Shown here: positions 1 through 8,466 of the stretch, piece by piece | Layout of the letters: each line of letters starts with the position of its first letter | Numbering within the stretch: position 1 is the stretch's first letter | DNA from: Frondihabitans peucedani | GTDB lineage: Bacteria > Actinomycetota > Actinomycetes > Actinomycetales > Microbacteriaceae | DNA: 64,000 nt | Reading direction: 5' to 3' | Assembly (NCBI RefSeq): GCF_039537585.1 | Contig: NZ_BAABAU010000005.1 | Coordinates: forward strand, 334-64,333 | Program-made: the position numbers and the translations under genes | The notes under the pieces: model-generated | The model's database searches: none | Told to the model about the DNA's origin: nothing | Seen by the model: only the letters and a program-made list of their open reading frames with translations

Positions 1-61
1 ACAGGTGAACGTTGTTGCCGCGTTCAGTGGGCGTTTGCCCGATGTGATGTGTTCGCCACAG

Positions 62-77
62 ACCCCGCAAGGGGTTT
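62..77 (+). terminator. possible short terminator hairpin
   Basis: A five-base stem (ACCCC/GGGGT) closed by a GCAA tetraloop is followed by TT. It would end a transcript entering from left of the window. The stem is short, so the call is weak. I see no gene between base 1 and the first CDS. Confidence 0.3.
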
Positions 78-265
78 GGCGGGCCCTCATCTCGTTACCT
101 CTTCGTGACCACTGAGACTTCGTCGCCTGTGTTGGCGGTCCGTCGTCCTCCGATCTGCGCTCACCCCGGCGCCCCGGCGCGTGTCCCCCTTAACGCTGTC
201 ATCCCTTCCGCGGACTCCCCCTTGGGGGATTGTCCGGCGGTGACGGCGAGCGGGACACTCAGCCC

Positions 266-1510
266 GTGCCCTCCTTGCTGCGTCACCTCCTCGTCCCCTT
301 CGCGCGAACCCAGCCGATCTCCGTCGGAGGGCTCCGGGGCGTGCCGCGGCCGGATGACGCACCCCGGGCCCACGCGCCGGGCATCGACCCCGACCGGATC
401 CTGGTGTTCGGCAACGGCGCGGCCGTCGGCTGGGGTGTCCGCAGCCACGGGCTCGCACTGCCGGGCCAGCTCGCCCAGCGGCTCTCCGCGCTCACCGGGC
501 GCGGCACGGACGTCGACGCGGTCGCCGATCCTGCGATCACGATCGAGACGGCAGCCGCGGCCCTGCCCGCCGAGCGCCTCGCCGAGTACGACGCGATCGT
601 CGTGGTGCTCGGGGTGAGCGACGCCCTCCGCCTGACCTCCGAGCGGCGCTGGCGGCGGGGGCTGTTCGACCTCATCGACGTCCTGAACGCCAGGGCCGCA
701 CCCAATGCGGAGGTCCTGATCGTCGGGATCCACCGGCCGAGCTCCATCCGCATCCTCTCTGTCAAGGAGGGCAGCTTCGTCGACCGTCACGCCGCCCGAC
801 TGGACGCCATCACCCGCGAGTTCTGCGACGCCCGCACCCACACGACCTTCGTCGCGCCGCCGGAGCGGCCCCGCTCCGCCCCGAGCGACGCCGAGCTCGG
901 CCACACGTCGCCCGCGGCGACGGGCCTCGCCGCCGACGAGTTCCGCCGCTGGGCCGAGGGCCACGCCGAGCTCCTCGCGCCGCTCCTCGACCGCCACGTC
1001 GGCGACCGCCGGGCCGCGCGGAGCATCGACGAGCCCGCGCAGAGCGACGAGATCCGCCTCGCGGCGATCCGGGCTCTCGGCCTCCTCGACTCGCCTCCGG
1101 AGAAGCGCTTCGACGACATCACCGAGCGGGCACGCCTGCTGCTCGGGACCGCGGGAGCCGCCTTCTCGATCGTCGACGAGGACCGCCTCTACAACAAGTC
1201 GTTCTCGGGCGTCGGGGCCGTCGAGGTGCCGCTCCGCGGCGCCATGTGCGCCGTGACGATCAAGAGCGGCACGCCGTTCGTCGTCCCGGACGTCTGGCAC
1301 GACGACCGCTTCGTCACGCACCCCGCCGTGCGCTTCTACGCCGGTCACCCGGTCGAGACGCCGGACGGCGTCCGCATCGGAGCCCTCTGCGTCACCGACC
1401 CGCACCCGCGCGGCGCGGAGAGCGTCGACCTCGTGCTGCTGCGCGAGCTCGCCCTGTCGGTGCAGCGGGAGCTCGCCGTCACCGCGCCGGTGGAGTCGGC
1501 GGCCGCCTGA
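266..1510 (+). CDS. SGNH-hydrolase-like domain fused to a GAF domain
   Basis: The first half (about residues 45-240) has the fold pattern of SGNH/GDSL esterases, including a hydrophobic strand leading into GNGAAVGWG and a later VLGVSD block. The second half (about residues 265-405) reads as a GAF sensor domain, with an ALGLLDSPPE lead-in and a CVTD strand. In active SGNH enzymes the first block is GDSxxxG with the catalytic serine; here it is GNGAAVG, so the nucleophile appears to be missing and the domain may bind rather than cut. No membrane segment or signal peptide is visible, so it is probably a cytosolic sensor. The start is uncertain: GTG is used here, and an in-frame TTG lies 36 bases upstream. 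Ligand and partner are unknown. It converges with the next gene, 46 bases apart. Confidence 0.7.
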   Translation: MPSLLRHLLVPFARTQPISVGGLRGVPRPDDAPRAHAPGIDPDRILVFGNGAAVGWGVRSHGLALPGQLAQRLSALTGRGTDVDAVADPAITIETAAAALPAERLAEYDAIVVVLGVSDALRLTSERRWRRGLFDLIDVLNARAAPNAEVLIVGIHRPSSIRILSVKEGSFVDRHAARLDAITREFCDARTHTTFVAPPERPRSAPSDAELGHTSPAATGLAADEFRRWAEGHAELLAPLLDRHVGDRRAARSIDEPAQSDEIRLAAIRALGLLDSPPEKRFDDITERARLLLGTAGAAFSIVDEDRLYNKSFSGVGAVEVPLRGAMCAVTIKSGTPFVVPDVWHDDRFVTHPAVRFYAGHPVETPDGVRIGALCVTDPHPRGAESVDLVLLRELALSVQRELAVTAPVESAAA

Positions 1511-1556
1511 GCACGGAGCGCTCGTCCGAGGGTGACCGCCCCACGCCCGCGGAGAT

Positions 1557-2525
1557 CTAGGGCCGGGCCCGCCGCTCCGCCACGATCTCCTTGAGCGTCT
1601 CGTCGAGCCAGGGGTGCTCGAAGCGGTAGCCCGCCTCCGTCAGCCGCTCCGGCACCACCCACCGGCTCTTCAGCACGAGCTCCACCTCGGTCCGGATCGC
1701 CGCCGAGCCGAGCTCGAGCATCCAGCGCCAGGCCGGCAGGCCGAACGGCACGCCGAGCGCCCGCCGCAGATCGCGCATCATGGTCCGGTTGTCGCTGGGG
1801 TTCGGCGAGGACAGGTTCACGACACCGTCGATCTCGGCGTGCTCGCGGAGGAACCGGATGCTGCCGAGCACGTCGTCGATGTGGATCCAGCTGAACCGCT
1901 GCCGCCCGCCCCGAGCGCCCGGCGCGTGATACGTCCCGGCCTCGCGTCGCGCGCGTGTCGACGGCCAGGCGCCGTCGAGCTGCGGGCCGCCGAGCCCCGC
2001 CCTAGCGAGGTTCATCAGCGGCACCAGGGCGCTGCCGTCGCCGAGGACGATCGCCATCCGCAGGGCCACGCGACGGGTCGACGGGAGGTCGGCCGCGAAG
2101 AACTCGTCCTCCCAGGTCGTCGCGATCGAGACCGAGAAGCCGGTTCCGATCTCGCCGGTCGACTCGGTCATCGGCCGGTCCTCGGCGTGCCGGTAGATCG
2201 TGGCGGTGGAGGAGTTCAGCCACAGGGGCGGGGGCGTCTCCGCGGCTCTGATGGCGGTGGCGAGCTCGCGCGTGGTCTCGATCCTGGAGCGCAGGATCTC
2301 CTGCCGGTCGCCCTCCCCGTAGCGGCAGTTCACGCTCTTCCCCGCGAGGTTGATCACGAGGTCGGCGCCGTCGACGAGCCGGGTGATGGCGCTCGTGTCG
2401 CCCCAGGCGGCGTCGGGCCCGGTGCGGCCGATGAGCGCGACGTCGGCGCCCTCGCGTCGGAATGCGTCGGCGAGGTGCGAGCCGATGAAGCCCGAGGCTC
2501 CGGCGAGCACGATCCTGTCGGTCAT
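1557..2525 (-). CDS. TIGR01777-family NAD(P)-binding epimerase
   Basis: A 322-residue member of the extended short-chain dehydrogenase family of the TIGR01777 (YfcH-like) type. The N-terminus carries the dinucleotide-binding GASGFIGSHL motif; NLAGKSV and a NSSTATIY stretch follow, and SWIHIDD in the second half is typical of the family. The C-terminal segment (WVVPERLTEAGYRFEHP) matches the DUF1731-like tail found in these proteins. The start ATG overlaps the stop of the upstream DUF4166 gene by four bases (ATGA), so the two are almost certainly translated together. The substrate is not known for the family. Family assignment is strong; function is not established. Confidence 0.88.
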   Translation of the reverse strand: MTDRIVLAGASGFIGSHLADAFRREGADVALIGRTGPDAAWGDTSAITRLVDGADLVINLAGKSVNCRYGEGDRQEILRSRIETTRELATAIRAAETPPPLWLNSSTATIYRHAEDRPMTESTGEIGTGFSVSIATTWEDEFFAADLPSTRRVALRMAIVLGDGSALVPLMNLARAGLGGPQLDGAWPSTRARREAGTYHAPGARGGRQRFSWIHIDDVLGSIRFLREHAEIDGVVNLSSPNPSDNRTMMRDLRRALGVPFGLPAWRWMLELGSAAIRTEVELVLKSRWVVPERLTEAGYRFEHPWLDETLKEIVAERRARP

Positions 2526-3214
2526 GGTGTTCCCCCTGGTCGGTCGGTCGAGGCGTCCGCGGCGCGGACGGCGTAGTCGAAGTGCCCGGAGTACTCGTAG
2601 ATCCGGCCGAGGACCGGCAGCCGGAGCTCGACCGACACGTGCTGGCGGCCGGCCTCGTCGTCGAAGCGCTCCACGAGCTCGACCGTGGGCGACAGGGGCC
2701 GCAGGATCTCGACGTGCCACGGCCCGATGCGGAGCCCGACCCGGTCGCCGTGCAGGTGCAGCTCCCCGCCGATCACCGACGCCCGCAGCCGCGTGGTCAC
2801 CCTCCGGGCCGTGCCGAGGTGGTCGACAAGGTGCAGGGCTGCGCCACCCGAGCCGCCCGAGCCACCGGTGCCGTCGGACGCGGGCTCTGCCGTGATGGCG
2901 TCGATCATCGTCCGCTCGCCCCTGCCGAAGAGGAAGGTGCGCCTCGCCGAGACGGCGGTGCTGCCGCGGGAGTCGACGACGGGCCGGTTCTCCACGGTGA
3001 AGGGGACGTCGTGCTCCCAGGCGGGGAAGGCGACGCCGGCGCGCGCCAGCACGGCGAGGGCGGGCCACAGCCAGCGACGCGGGGTGCCGACGCGGTCGAA
3101 GGTGCCGGAGCCGCGGCCGACGCTGCCCGGAGGGATCTCGCCGAAGTACGCCGCGAGGCGCGGGTGGAGATCGGCGAGGCGGTGCCCCAGCACGAGCTCG
3201 TAGGGCGAGGGCAT
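2522..3214 (-). CDS. DUF4166 domain protein
   Basis: A 230-residue protein whose layout fits DUF4166. It has an N-terminal helix pair (YELVLGHRLADLHPRLAAYF), a GSGTFD motif near residue 37, and a long beta-rich remainder (ENRPVVDSRGSTAVSARRTF, GLRIGPWHVEI) ending in YEYSGHFDY. DUF4166 proteins often sit next to, or are fused with, NAD-dependent epimerases. That is the arrangement here, with a four-base overlap into the TIGR01777 gene downstream, so a joint role is inferred. No catalytic residues are known for the family. A glycine-serine spacer (GTGGSGGSGG) near residue 115 looks like a flexible linker. Confidence 0.8.
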   Translation of the reverse strand: MPSPYELVLGHRLADLHPRLAAYFGEIPPGSVGRGSGTFDRVGTPRRWLWPALAVLARAGVAFPAWEHDVPFTVENRPVVDSRGSTAVSARRTFLFGRGERTMIDAITAEPASDGTGGSGGSGGAALHLVDHLGTARRVTTRLRASVIGGELHLHGDRVGLRIGPWHVEILRPLSPTVELVERFDDEAGRQHVSVELRLPVLGRIYEYSGHFDYAVRAADASTDRPGGTP

Positions 3215-3256
3215 GCCCCGACGGTACTGCCGCCCGGGCCGCCCCAGCGTGAGGAT

Positions 3257-3272
3257 CCCTCGATGTCGAGGG
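3257..3272. terminator. possible terminator hairpin downstream of the yegP-like gene
   Basis: CCCTCGA and TCGAGGG form a seven-base stem around a two-base TG centre, with no T-run on either side. It lies in the 130-base gap between the YegP-like gene and the DUF4166 gene. A short direct repeat (GTCGAGGCGGCC, two copies) follows at about 3297-3330. Confidence 0.3.
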
Positions 3273-3344
3273 TTCCGCGCCGAGCCCTCCGGATCGGTCG
3301 AGGCGGCCCGTGCGGTCGAGGCGGCCGGTGCGGCCGGCCCCGTC

Positions 3345-3542
3345 TCAGTCGTGAGGCGTCTGGTCTTCGAGGACGGCGTCGACCGCCACTCCGCGGACCG
3401 CGTCGATGCCGTTCTGCGCCGCGCCCTTGGTGGCGTAGCTCTCGGAGGTCGCGATCACCTCGCCGTTCTGCGCGACCAGGGTGAAGTGGAACGAGCCCGA
3501 CTCCGACCTCGTGAGGATGTACTTGCCGCCGCGTGCTGCCAT
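3345..3542 (-). CDS. YegP-like DUF1508 protein
   Basis: A 65-residue single-module DUF1508 protein. The pattern GKYILTR...SFHFTLVAQNGEVIATSESYATKGA is the classic repeat of E. coli YegP, which carries two such units; one is present here. These small alpha/beta proteins have no settled biochemical role. It starts with ATG and has no overlap with its neighbours, with about 90 bases to the next gene upstream on the same strand. Confidence 0.85.
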   Translation of the reverse strand: MAARGGKYILTRSESGSFHFTLVAQNGEVIATSESYATKGAAQNGIDAVRGVAVDAVLEDQTPHD

Positions 3543-3632
3543 CTCGGTGTCCTGTCGTCGGTCGAGCGCTGGTGGAGAGGGAAGCTGGTCGGAGGGAGCC
3601 GGTCTGTGAAGGCCTGGCCGGTCTGCGAGGTG

Positions 3633-4097
3633 CTAGTCGGAGAGCAGGACGCCGAGCGCGCTCTTCAGCGCCTCGCGGTCGCGCCGGAGCTTGGCCACCT
3701 CGGCCTCGAGCTCGGCGACGCGGGCCTCGCTCGCGGCGGCGGCCGATGGCCGGCCGGGGGAGCGTCTGGCCGGCGCCTCGGGCGCGGCAGCGGTCGGTGC
3801 GGCGCTGGTCTGCGAGGAAGCGGCCTGTGCAGCGGTCTGGGGGACCGCGGCGAGCGGCGTCGCCGCCTGCGGGGTCGGAGGAGAGGCGGGTGCCGACTCG
3901 GTCGCAGCCTCCTCCTCGGGGGCGTTGACCTTCTCCCACGCGCGGATCCAGCCCCGGAGCGACTGCTCGCCGACCTGGAACTCCTCCGCCGTCTCGCGGA
4001 TGATGCTCCGGTTGCCCGGCTCGGCCGCTCGCCGCTCGAGGACTCGGGCCAGCGAGGCGTCTCGCGTCTCGCTGGTGTACTTCTGTTCGAACGGCAT
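3633..4097 (-). CDS. lone transposase-type HTH protein (IS3 OrfA-like)
   Basis: A 154-residue protein in three parts. Residues 1-55 (FEQKYTSETRDASLARVLE, then EEFQVGEQSLRGWIRAWEK) match the helix-turn-helix of IS3-family OrfA. A long Ala/Pro/Thr-rich linker covers about residues 60-115. A C-terminal coiled coil (RVAELEAEVAKLRRDREALK) is the dimerising zipper seen in OrfA proteins. There is no OrfB integrase next to it and no terminal inverted repeat was found, so it is either a relic or a domesticated DNA-binding protein. The ATG is preceded by a good AGGAG. The gene is divergent from the large helicase-like gene, with a perfect 12-base palindrome between them. Confidence 0.72.
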   Translation of the reverse strand: MPFEQKYTSETRDASLARVLERRAAEPGNRSIIRETAEEFQVGEQSLRGWIRAWEKVNAPEEEAATESAPASPPTPQAATPLAAVPQTAAQAASSQTSAAPTAAAPEAPARRSPGRPSAAAASEARVAELEAEVAKLRRDREALKSALGVLLSD

Positions 4098-4137
4098 GCG
4101 TGAGTCTCCTGGTCGGTGTGACAGTACGGCTCGGGTT

Positions 4138-4149
4138 ATATGCGCATAT
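4138..4149. promoter_or_regulatory. perfect 12-base palindrome between divergent genes
   Basis: ATATGCGCATAT is an exact palindrome in a region of otherwise high G+C, placed 41 bases upstream of the HTH gene start and 112 bases upstream of the helicase-like gene. Its position between divergent genes and its A+T-rich arms suggest an operator or promoter element. The HTH protein encoded alongside is a candidate ligand, by position only. Confidence 0.4.
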
Positions 4150-4261
4150 TAGCCCCGTCAGCGATATGGAAACGAGCGGGCGGGGTGCGAGTCGCCCGTG
4201 GGGAGTCGAAAAAGGGCTCGTCCTGTCGGAATTCCCCGGCCGGACGCCTTAAGGTCGATGT

Positions 4262-7200
4262 GTGTGGCGAGTGGACAGAGATCAGGACGACGGCGACGGG
4301 AACGAGTCCGACGTGCCGTTCCGCGCGCCCGACAACACCACGGCACCGCACACGCTGAGCCTCGGTGAGCCGGGCCTCCAGGTGGGCAACGTGGCCGAGC
4401 CGGTCTGGGAGTCGTGGCGCAGCCGCCTGGCCCACGTCGGCGGCACCTCGACCCTCCTGCACTTCCGCGACGCCCCGCGCACGCGGATCGAGCTGAGCAC
4501 CACGCACCCCGGCGGCCTCGCCCAGTTCATCACGGGCAAGACGACCCTGCTGTCGAGCCTGATCCGCGACGACCTCGCGCTCCGCGCCGCCCGCCTCGCC
4601 GCCGGCGAGATCGCCGCCAAGGGGCTCGAGCTCCAGGCCGTCCGCGGCATCGACGCCGTGCACCTCGCCATCGGCGTCGCCCACTGGACCTTCTCGGGCG
4701 AGTCGTTCCGCGCGCCGCTCCTCCTGCGCCCGCTCGCGATCCGGCGCCACGGCCGCGACTTCGAGGTCAAGCTGCTCGGCAGCCCCTTCCTGAACCCGGC
4801 CCTCGCCGACGCTCTCCACGACCAGTTCGGCATCGTGCTCGACGCGTCGGCCTTCGTCGCGCTCGCCGACCGGGAGGGCTCGTTCACGCCCAACCCGGTG
4901 ATCGACCGCCTCCGCGGCCTCACCGCGCACCTCGACGGCTTCACCGTCCAGCCGCGCCTCGTGGTCTCGTCGTTCGCCGATGTCGCGGCCGACATGGTCG
5001 AAGACGCCCGCGAGCTCAGCCACCCGGTGCTCGACGCGCTGGCCGGCAACCCGACCTCGCTGCAGCAGATCCGCTCGTCGTACCGCCCCGTCTCGCCGAC
5101 CCCGCAAGACGAGCGGAGCCCCGAGACCGACACGCTCCTCCTCGACGCCGACGGCGAGCAGGAGAACGTCGTGGCGCAGATCACGGCGGGCAACTCGGTC
5201 GTCGTGAAGACGCTCCCCGGCACGGGCGGCACCCAGACCATCGTCAACACCATCGGCACCCTGGTCGCCCAGAACAAGCGCGTGCTCGTCGTCAGCGCCC
5301 GGCGCGCGACCCTCCGCGGCATCTCCGCGCGTCTCACCGAGATCGGCCTGCCCGGCGTCGCCGTGTCGCCGGCCACGCTCCGCCGCGACGTCATCAAGGC
5401 CATCGCCCGCAACGAGAAGGCGAAGCAGCCCGGCATGGCCGAGGTCGACGACGCGCTCGTGCGGCTCCGCCGGGTGCTCGTGGACTACCGCGGCGCTCTG
5501 AGCCGGAGGGATCCTGCGCTCGGGGTCTCGGTGCTCGACTGCCTGACCGAGCTCGCGCGCCTCGCTCTGCTGCCCGCCGCTCCCGCGACCACCGCGAGGC
5601 TCAGCCGGCACAGCGTCGAGTCCATGGTCGAGGGCCGCGGCCGCGTGGCCGAGACCATGGTCGGCGCGGCGAACCTCGGCGAGTTCCGCTACGGCCCGGG
5701 CGACTCGCCCTGGTACGGCGCCCGCTTCGACGACGGTCAGGGCGGCGGCAGCCTCACCGCGGGCCAGGCGCACCAGCTCGCGAAGAACCTCTACCACCGC
5801 GACGTGCCGCACCTCCTCGAGCGGGCCGGCGAGGTCGTCGGCGCCACACGGATGCGGCCGTTCGTCAGCATCCACGAGCTCGGCATCTACCTGCGCCTGC
5901 TGGCCGACGTCCGCGACACCCTCGACAAGTTCCTGCCGGTGGTCTTCGACCGCTCGGTGACCGAGCTCGTCGAGGCGACGTCCGGGCGCCGCGACGGCGA
6001 CATGAGCGGGTCGAACCGCCGCCGCCTGAAGAAGCTCGCCCGCGAGTACGTCCGTCCGGGCATGCACGTCCCCGACCTCCACGAGGCCCTCGAGCGCGTG
6101 CAGCAGCAGCGGATCCTCTGGCAGCGCTACGTCGCGGCGGGCACGCCGCCCGAGGTGCCGACCGGCGTGACCGACGCCCTCTCGCTCTACACCCACGTGG
6201 CCGCCGACCTGGCGCAGCTCGACCGGCCGCTCGGCCTGACCGGCGACGACCTCCTCGAGCAGATCGGCATCGACGAGCTCCAGCAGAAGCTCCAGGTGCT
6301 CGCCGCCGAGAGCGACGTGCTGAACAACCTCCAGGAGCGCACCGAGCTGATGACGACGCTCCGCGACCTGGAGCTCGCACCGCTCATCACCGACCTCGCG
6401 AACCGCCACGTCCCCGAGGCCCAGGTCGCCGCCGAGCTCGAGCTCGCCTGGTGGCGCTCGGCGCTCGAGTCGCTCCTCGAGGCCGACCGCGCGCTCCTCG
6501 GCGCCAACACGCCGATGCTCGACCGCCTCGAGGCCGACTTCCGCCTCGTCGACGAGGCGCACGCAGCAGGCTCCGCCCAGTCGCTCGGGTGGCAGCTCGC
6601 CGAGAACTGGAAGCTCGGCCTCGTCGACTGGCCCGAGGAGGCCGCGCAGCTCAAGCAGCTGCTGCGGCACGACCGGGTGAGCAGCCGCCTCCTGCAGGAT
6701 GCCGCGCCCCACCTCTCGCGCTCCGTCGCGCCGGTCTGGATCGCGTCGCCGTACGAGGTGCACAGGATCGCCGACACCGTCCCGTTCGACACCGTCATCC
6801 TGGTCGACGCCGGTGCGACGACCCTCGCCGAGAACGTCGGTGCGATCCGGCGCGGCCGGCAGACCGTCGCGTTCGGCGACCCGGTGACCGAGACGCCGTC
6901 CGACTTCTCCATCGCCGTGGCGCCGTTCGTCGACGAGCAGCCGCCCGTCCGGCCGACGCGCTCCGTGACGACCGAGGCCGGCGACGCCGAGGGGGAGCAC
7001 CACGACGCCGACTTCGACGCGGTCGCCACGGCCGAGTCGCGACTGTCCGAACTGCACGAGGAGTCGGCACTCGCCCGCCTCTCCACGATCCTGCCCACGC
7101 TCGCCCTGACGCGCAGCTACCGGGCCGGCGGCGAAGACCTGGCCGAGCTGGTCAACCGGCGCTTCTACGGCGGCCGCATCGAGTCGCTGCCCTGGGCGGG

Positions 7201-8134
7201 GAGCTTCCTCGGCCACGGCAGCATCGCGCTCGACTACGTCTCCGGCGGCACGGCGATCCCCGATCCCGAGTCCGGAGCCGTCGAGAGCGTCGACGCCGAG
7301 GTCGACCGGGTCACTGCCCTGGTGCTCGAGCACGCCCGCACGCGCCCGGCCGAGTCGCTGATGGTGATCACCGCCTCCGCCAAGCACGCCGTGCGCGTGC
7401 AGCAGGCTGTGCTCACCGCCGTCTCCGGCCACAAAGACCTCACCGAGTTCGTCGTGGGCGACCGCCGCGAGCCGTTCATGGTCGCGACCCTCGAGCAGAG
7501 CGTCGCCCAGAGCCGCGACCACGTCATCTTCTCGATCGGCTACGGCCGCACCCCGCACGGCCGCGTGCTGAGCGACTTCGGCTCGCTCGGTCAGCCCGGC
7601 GGCGAGCGGCTGCTCGCGGTCGCGATGACCCGGGCCCGGCGGTCCATGGTGATCGTGACCTGCTTCCAGCCGAGCGACATCGACGCCGACCGGATGGGCC
7701 ACGGCACGGTCGCGCTCTCGGAGATCCTGAGCGAGGTCCAGGTCCGGACCACCGCCGAGCACGTGCCCGACGACAGCGATCCCATGCTGGTCGACCTGGC
7801 CAGGAGGCTGGAGGCGAAGGGCATCCCCGTCGCCCTCGGACACCGCGGCAAGCTCGGCCTGGTCTGCGCCAACGACGGCGTCTGCGTGACGATCGAGACC
7901 GACTCGACCCTGGTCGCGTCGAGCCTCCGCGAGTCGCTGCGGCTGCGTCCCGAGATCCTGCGCCGGCTCGGCTGGCACTACGTGCGGGTGCACGCGTTCC
8001 AGCTGTTCACCGACCCCGACGCCGTCGCGACCCGCATCGCGGACGTCCTGGGGCTCGGTGCGTCGCACACGCAGCCGGTGCCGATCCAGACCGGCCCCGG
8101 CGTCGCTGCGCGCCAGCACGTCAACTCGCACTAG
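4262..8134 (+). CDS. giant SF1 helicase-like protein with degenerate ATPase motifs
   Basis: A protein of 1290 residues. The N-terminal third has the look of DUF4011 (for example LLLRPLAIRR and GSPFLNPALADALHDQFG), followed by an SF1 DNA2/NAM7-type helicase framework. The Walker A loop, normally PGTGKSQT, reads PGTGGTQT: glycine 323 stands where the ATP-binding lysine should be. The Walker B stretch reads ILVDAG (about 847-851) instead of DEAS. Motif V is altered to SVAQSRDHV, while motif VI (AMTRARR) and GYGRTPHGR are intact. The frame is open and codon use is normal, so this is a maintained gene, probably a non-hydrolysing scaffold. A start at GTG gives AAGG six bases upstream. The stop is 10 bases before the next small gene. 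Confidence 0.85.
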   Translation: MWRVDRDQDDGDGNESDVPFRAPDNTTAPHTLSLGEPGLQVGNVAEPVWESWRSRLAHVGGTSTLLHFRDAPRTRIELSTTHPGGLAQFITGKTTLLSSLIRDDLALRAARLAAGEIAAKGLELQAVRGIDAVHLAIGVAHWTFSGESFRAPLLLRPLAIRRHGRDFEVKLLGSPFLNPALADALHDQFGIVLDASAFVALADREGSFTPNPVIDRLRGLTAHLDGFTVQPRLVVSSFADVAADMVEDARELSHPVLDALAGNPTSLQQIRSSYRPVSPTPQDERSPETDTLLLDADGEQENVVAQITAGNSVVVKTLPGTGGTQTIVNTIGTLVAQNKRVLVVSARRATLRGISARLTEIGLPGVAVSPATLRRDVIKAIARNEKAKQPGMAEVDDALVRLRRVLVDYRGALSRRDPALGVSVLDCLTELARLALLPAAPATTARLSRHSVESMVEGRGRVAETMVGAANLGEFRYGPGDSPWYGARFDDGQGGGSLTAGQAHQLAKNLYHRDVPHLLERAGEVVGATRMRPFVSIHELGIYLRLLADVRDTLDKFLPVVFDRSVTELVEATSGRRDGDMSGSNRRRLKKLAREYVRPGMHVPDLHEALERVQQQRILWQRYVAAGTPPEVPTGVTDALSLYTHVAADLAQLDRPLGLTGDDLLEQIGIDELQQKLQVLAAESDVLNNLQERTELMTTLRDLELAPLITDLANRHVPEAQVAAELELAWWRSALESLLEADRALLGANTPMLDRLEADFRLVDEAHAAGSAQSLGWQLAENWKLGLVDWPEEAAQLKQLLRHDRVSSRLLQDAAPHLSRSVAPVWIASPYEVHRIADTVPFDTVILVDAGATTLAENVGAIRRGRQTVAFGDPVTETPSDFSIAVAPFVDEQPPVRPTRSVTTEAGDAEGEHHDADFDAVATAESRLSELHEESALARLSTILPTLALTRSYRAGGEDLAELVNRRFYGGRIESLPWAGSFLGHGSIALDYVSGGTAIPDPESGAVESVDAEVDRVTALVLEHARTRPAESLMVITASAKHAVRVQQAVLTAVSGHKDLTEFVVGDRREPFMVATLEQSVAQSRDHVIFSIGYGRTPHGRVLSDFGSLGQPGGERLLAVAMTRARRSMVIVTCFQPSDIDADRMGHGTVALSEILSEVQVRTTAEHVPDDSDPMLVDLARRLEAKGIPVALGHRGKLGLVCANDGVCVTIETDSTLVASSLRESLRLRPEILRRLGWHYVRVHAFQLFTDPDAVATRIADVLGLGASHTQPVPIQTGPGVAARQHVNSH

Positions 8135-8144
8135 AGGCTCGCCG

Positions 8145-8339
8145 ATGGTCGACGACGCGCAGGATCACGCCTCCGCCACCCCGGCGGAGCCCCCGCGCGG
8201 CCGTCGCCGACCCGGCCGCCGGGTCACCACGGAGCCCGCGCCCGGGAGCGACCCGACCCCGGCCCCGATCGACCGACGTCGCGACACGCACGACAACGAC
8301 GCCCGCCTGAAGGCCGACAAGCCGCCGCACTGGGGCTGA
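8145..8339 (+). CDS. 64-residue basic/proline-rich small protein
   Basis: This small open frame starts with ATG ten bases after the helicase-like gene and ends just before a strong hairpin. The protein is disordered in character: a proline- and arginine-rich middle (EPPRGRRRPGRR) and a charged C-terminus (DARLKADKPPHWG) that looks like a conserved end motif. No domain is recognised. Position and spacing suggest it is co-expressed with, and may bind, the degenerate helicase. I am fairly sure it is a real gene because it uses the only transcript space before the terminator and keeps typical codon use. Confidence 0.6.
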   Translation: MVDDAQDHASATPAEPPRGRRRPGRRVTTEPAPGSDPTPAPIDRRRDTHDNDARLKADKPPHWG

Positions 8340-8366
8340 GGGCGGCTGTCGCTCTCCTCCCGAAGC

Positions 8367-8422
8367 CGAGAGGGCCGAAACGCACGGTCCCACTGTCGTG
8401 AGCGTGCGTTTCGGCCCTCTCG
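8367..8422. terminator. 19-bp perfect hairpin between convergent genes
   Basis: The arms at 8367-8385 and 8404-8422 are exact complements over 19 bases (core GAGAGGGCCGAAACGCAC) around an 18-base loop. It sits between a rightward gene pair and leftward mscL, so it can serve both strands. No T-run follows on either side, which is common for actinobacterial terminators. Confidence 0.6.
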
Positions 8423-8466
8423 TTGCGGCGCCGGCGCCGGCCAGCGGCGCCGGCAGCAGCAGGCGG

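Noticed and set aside
3633..4097. Intact IS3 insertion sequence
   Set aside because: No OrfB integrase, no frameshift window, no terminal inverted repeats and no target duplication were found.
4136..8131. Long open frame on the strand opposite the helicase-like gene
   Set aside because: It is a mirror effect of GC-rich codons; the translation is a repetitive charged sequence with no motif, while the forward frame has clear helicase motifs.
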